Assembly (NCBI GenBank): GCA_934590135.1
Contig: CAKTOT010000012.1
Coordinates: 1-35,220, forward strand
Reading direction: 5' to 3'
DNA length: 35,220 bases
Source of the DNA: an uncultured Muribaculaceae bacterium
GTDB lineage: Bacteria; Bacteroidota; Bacteroidia; Bacteroidales; Muribaculaceae
The position numbers were made by a program, and so were the translations under genes. Below the pieces are notes generated by a model. That model saw only the letters and a list, made by a program, of their open reading frames with translations, ran no database searches and was not told the DNA's origin. Shown here in pieces: positions 32,650 to 35,220 of this stretch. Each line of letters starts with the position of its first letter. Position 1 is the first letter of the stretch.

Positions 32650-33939
32650 ATGGAAATGCTGATGCAACATATCTGGCAGCACAAAATGTGGAGCGGCGCT
32701 CCCGAGCTACGCACTGTCGATGGCCGCGAAATCGAGGTCATCGACCAAGGTATGCTCAACACCGGACCGGGGCCGGACTTCTTCAACGCCAAGATACGTA
32801 TCGGGCGTGCCGTATGGGTCGGCAATGTTGAGGTGCACGTACGCGCCTCGGACTGGCACATGCACGGACACGACAATGACCCGGCATACCGCAATGTGAT
32901 ATTGCACGTGGTGAGCGAAGACGACTGCCGCATCAATATCGACGGGCGCGAGTTACCGCAAGCAATACTTCCCCTGACCGAGGAAATGCTCGAGCGATAC
33001 GAAAGCATTACCCGACCGCGCATAGGTGATGCCTATCCGTGCCGCGACCGCCTGGCCGAAATTCCGCGCCTATGGATAGACGACTGGATGACCTCGTTGG
33101 GGTATGACCGCTTGCAGACCAAGGCGGATGCAGCTCTGGACCTACTGGACCGCAACCATGGCGATTGGCTGGAAACGGCATACCAGTTTTTGGCTCGTGG
33201 CCTGGGATTCGGCGTCAACGGCGAAGCGATGGAACGCACGGCACGCAGTGTGCCGCTGCGCATACTCTTTAAGCACGCAGCCGACCCGCTGTCGGCGCCG
33301 GCAATGCTGCTTGGTCAAGCCGGGATGCTGCCGGCGCCCGAAGACGCCACAGAGGATGCCATAGCGCTCAGGCTTATAAGCGACTACCAATTTCTCAGCG
33401 CCAAATTCGGGCTGTCACGCCCCACGGACTTACAATGGCGCACAGGAGGCATACGTCCGGCCAATGCTCCCTGCCGCCGTCTGGCCACGCTCGCCGCTAT
33501 GGTCGGCAACGGATTTGCCACGGCCACAGACGCATGGAATGCAGCCTCGGCCGACGAGGCCGTCGCGGCACTGCGCAACGCTCCGCCGATGCACCCATAC
33601 TTCACCACTCACCACCGGCCCGCCGCACTTTCGGCACGCCCGGTCAGCGCATCGCTCAGCATCGGAGCTGCAAATATTCTCGTAATAAACGTTGTAGCGC
33701 CCCTTATATACGCACGCGGCTACCTCGCCGATGATGGCGAGGTCATGGAACGCGCCGTGTATATGCTCCAAGGTCTGCCGCCCGAAGACACAGCCGAGGT
33801 ACGAACCTTCGCCTCTATGGGCCTTGAGTGCCACGATGCTTTTGCCACGCAGGCGCTACACCGCCTGCGCACCGCCTACTGCGACACGCGCAAGTGCATC
33901 TACTGCCGCTGGGGCCACCGCCTCCTTGCCAAGCCTTAA
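32650..33939 (+). CDS. DUF2851 family protein
   Basis: A 429-residue protein with the conserved start MEMLMQHIWQHKMW, followed by GREIEVIDQGMLNTGPGPDFFNAKIRIG, WVGNVEVHVRASDWHMHGHDNDPAYRNVILHVV, and a C-terminal half ending CIYCRWGHRLL with a Cys-x-x-Cys and nearby Cys/His that may bind metal. This is the Bacteroidetes DUF2851 family, function unknown. The NVEVHVRASDWHxHGHdxDPaYxNVILHVV block, with its His cluster, suggests a metal-dependent or nuclease-like active site, but this is speculation. A weak -7-like box lies immediately upstream. Confidence 0.9.
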   Translation: MEMLMQHIWQHKMWSGAPELRTVDGREIEVIDQGMLNTGPGPDFFNAKIRIGRAVWVGNVEVHVRASDWHMHGHDNDPAYRNVILHVVSEDDCRINIDGRELPQAILPLTEEMLERYESITRPRIGDAYPCRDRLAEIPRLWIDDWMTSLGYDRLQTKADAALDLLDRNHGDWLETAYQFLARGLGFGVNGEAMERTARSVPLRILFKHAADPLSAPAMLLGQAGMLPAPEDATEDAIALRLISDYQFLSAKFGLSRPTDLQWRTGGIRPANAPCRRLATLAAMVGNGFATATDAWNAASADEAVAALRNAPPMHPYFTTHHRPAALSARPVSASLSIGAANILVINVVAPLIYARGYLADDGEVMERAVYMLQGLPPEDTAEVRTFASMGLECHDAFATQALHRLRTAYCDTRKCIYCRWGHRLLAKP

Positions 33940-33974
33940 CGGCTTATCGGCAACGTGAGTCGCCGGAAATCTTA

Positions 33975-34550
33975 TTAGTTCTCATGTTGGGGTTCGGCCC
34001 ATTCACCATTCATAAGCCTGAATTTATATCCATCCTGCGTCCTGATGATTTTTACCTCATAAGGATCAAATTCACCCCAGTAAACTTTAGTTATATCATT
34101 GGTGAATTTTAGCGTGATCGTCTCCCCCTTTGTTTTCTTTTTTAAGTGCGACCCGACTTCTTCGCTAAAAAAAAACGGTTTTAGAGCCAAAGCGACAAAA
34201 GCCTCTCAACCTGGAGTCAAGCCCTTGATTGTCAATTTTGAGGTTTTTAATAGCCCAAACAGCTCCCACTAAATTAGTCGTAGTGTCACACGCATACATT
34301 GATTTAGTGGAGAAAACCATCCATGTAAACGGCTTAGAATTGTGCGCTTCAAGTGCCGGAATAGCTCTATGTATTGCCTCATATATTGTAGAGCTAAAAT
34401 AACCTCCGTAATTCGTCGTATTCTATATTTTTGTTTGGACTTAGGCCGAGACGATGCCATAGCCGACACACTAAATATCAGTACAATAGCAATAGCAAAA
34501 TAGTACCACACCGTTTTATTTCGGCAATATGCCGTACTCGTTAATTGCAT
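33975..34550 (-). pseudogene. Frameshifted gene after the RHS toxin, possible immunity protein
   Basis: Three frames join into one protein of about 190 residues. Frame 1 (34550 to about 34424) starts MQLTSTAYCRNKTVWYYFAIAIVLIFSVSAMA, a signal peptide or anchor. Frame 2 (34422 to 34168) reads NTTNYGGYFSSTIYEAIHRAIPALEAHNSKPFTW and on to GSKTVFF, then TAG. Frame 3 continues FSEEVGSHLKKKTKGETITLKF to EWAEPQHEN and stops at 33975. The frame 2/3 break lies in nine consecutive A on the plus strand (34167-34175); eight would restore the frame. The frame 1/2 break lies near 34423-34427, beside a run of five A. It overlaps the RHS stop by about 35 bases, the usual place for an immunity gene. The region is more AT-rich than the chromosome core. 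Sequencing error is an alternative. Confidence 0.7.
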
Positions 34551-35220
34551 CCTGTGTCGGTTGTTTGTCTTTTGGTGAAAATTCATGATATGCGGGTGTT
34601 ATGTTTGTATTTGCGTCTTTTTCAAAAAATAAAATCTTATGTTTGATATGGTATCCCAGTATACATTCAATGCCGTATGCTATTTTATAATCGCCTTTCC
34701 AATCGCTTGGCTCCGGAGGCCCAAAATGGTTGTGAATTTTCTCTCGTAAGTGATAACCATATCGCAGCTGATTCATGAACAAGAACATTGCAGCGCCATC
34801 GGCATCTTCCTCATTCGTTGTCGTTATGAAGTTTGTGGAATTCTTGCTATTTCCAATGAGTATGCGCACCCATTCCACTTTGGTGTGGGATGCGAGGAAC
34901 TCGTGTATAATCCTGCCGTTTTCATCGCCTTTGACTTTCATTACACTGTACCACGGCGTTATCTTACCCTGATATCTATTGACGGATTGGATGGAACCGT
35001 ATTTCATTTCCGGGGAATCGTCGATTGTGCCATCGTCATTCTTAACCTGGATCATGTCATATTTCTTGTTCTTTTGACTGTAGAGCAAGTATCCCCGGCT
35101 GTCATACACTAAGACATCATTACCTGTCGGGTCTACATAAACGATAGGGTTGCACAGACAAAAAGCGTATGGCGAAAACGATGGGTAATTCTCGGCATGT
35201 TTGTCCATAGAGCTGAATCT
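34516..35220 (-). CDS. RHS-repeat protein, C-terminal part with JAB/JAMM-like domain (N-terminus beyond window)
   Basis: The minus frame is open to the window edge. It begins RFSSMDKHAENYPSFSPYAF, then CNPIVYVDPTGND, the RHS core-end signature (RFxxxDPLAEKYPSxSPYAYxxNNPxxxxDPTG). After the core comes a variable C-terminal domain of about 200 residues. Within it, Glu in VEWVRILIG, HNH in EKIHNHFGPPEPSDWKGD, and the Ser-Asp/Asp that follow match the E...HxH...S..D zinc pattern of JAB/JAMM metalloproteases, and the layout resembles the polymorphic-toxin JAB domains described for Bacteroidetes. Exact ligand assignment needs alignment. RHS proteins are secreted or injected, with the C-terminal domain as effector. 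A gene at the right place for an immunity protein follows but is frameshifted. Confidence 0.85.
   Translation of the reverse strand, partial: RFSSMDKHAENYPSFSPYAFCLCNPIVYVDPTGNDVLVYDSRGYLLYSQKNKKYDMIQVKNDDGTIDDSPEMKYGSIQSVNRYQGKITPWYSVMKVKGDENGRIIHEFLASHTKVEWVRILIGNSKNSTNFITTTNEEDADGAAMFLFMNQLRYGYHLREKIHNHFGPPEPSDWKGDYKIAYGIECILGYHIKHKILFFEKDANTNITPAYHEFSPKDKQPTQDAINEYGILPK

Overview
The window looks like chromosome from a Bacteroidales bacterium of fairly high GC, and a Muribaculaceae-like lineage is my best guess. Three things point there. Promoters follow the Bacteroidetes pattern (TTTG or TTG at -33, about 18-20 bases, then TAnnTTTG at -7) and recognisable Shine-Dalgarno sites are lacking. 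The gene families are typical of the order: a short Hc1-type histone-like protein, a TonB receptor paired with a secreted HMA protein, DUF2851, DUF3791/DUF3990, and a Bacteroidetes RHS protein. The housekeeping genes fit as well. The genus is inference only.

Layout, left to right. A partial tRNA-Leu(CAG) (minus) leads to rpiB and an esterase/DUF1653 fusion. A degenerate short-chain-dehydrogenase-like gene follows, then aspC-tyrS (minus). Positions 5.3-8.8 kb form an accessory patch: a membrane acyltransferase with a heptad-repeat tail, a frameshifted AT-rich membrane-anchored gene, a DUF3791 gene followed by a truncated DUF3990 (ADP-ribosyltransferase-like) remnant, and a family 2 glycosyltransferase. 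Positions 8.9-12.1 kb carry a TonB-dependent receptor, an HMA metal-binding protein and a secreted carboxypeptidase-regulatory-like protein. A metallopeptidase-like protein with zinc ribbon and coiled coil (minus) diverges from guaB, and the histone-like gene follows.

From 16.4 to 20.8 kb lies the oddest locus: a two-gene cassette of an 803-residue beta-rich, phage-structural-like protein and a complete phage terminase large subunit. No portal, capsid, small terminase or integrase is present. Next come a SanA/YdcF-like gene and a three-gene membrane operon containing a site-2-protease homologue (minus). After a small lipoprotein gene come mdh, a thioredoxin-like lipoprotein, a DbpA-type DEAD-box helicase, rnz and tadA (all plus). 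A gene interrupted by an in-frame stop, an outer-membrane barrel and a polyprenyl synthase (both minus) follow, then a 4 x 23 bp tandem repeat and a DUF2851 gene. The right edge is AT-rich. It holds the 3' end of an RHS gene with a JAB/JAMM-like C-terminal domain, followed by a downstream gene broken by two frameshifts, one in a nine-base homopolymer.

Overall this is conserved housekeeping DNA interrupted by small accessory islands. Several of these (the DUF3990 remnant, the post-RHS gene, the membrane-anchored gene and the stop-interrupted gene) show decay or possible on/off switching. The most promising candidate for an undescribed system is the orphan terminase pair, whose base composition resembles its neighbours and which suggests domestication.
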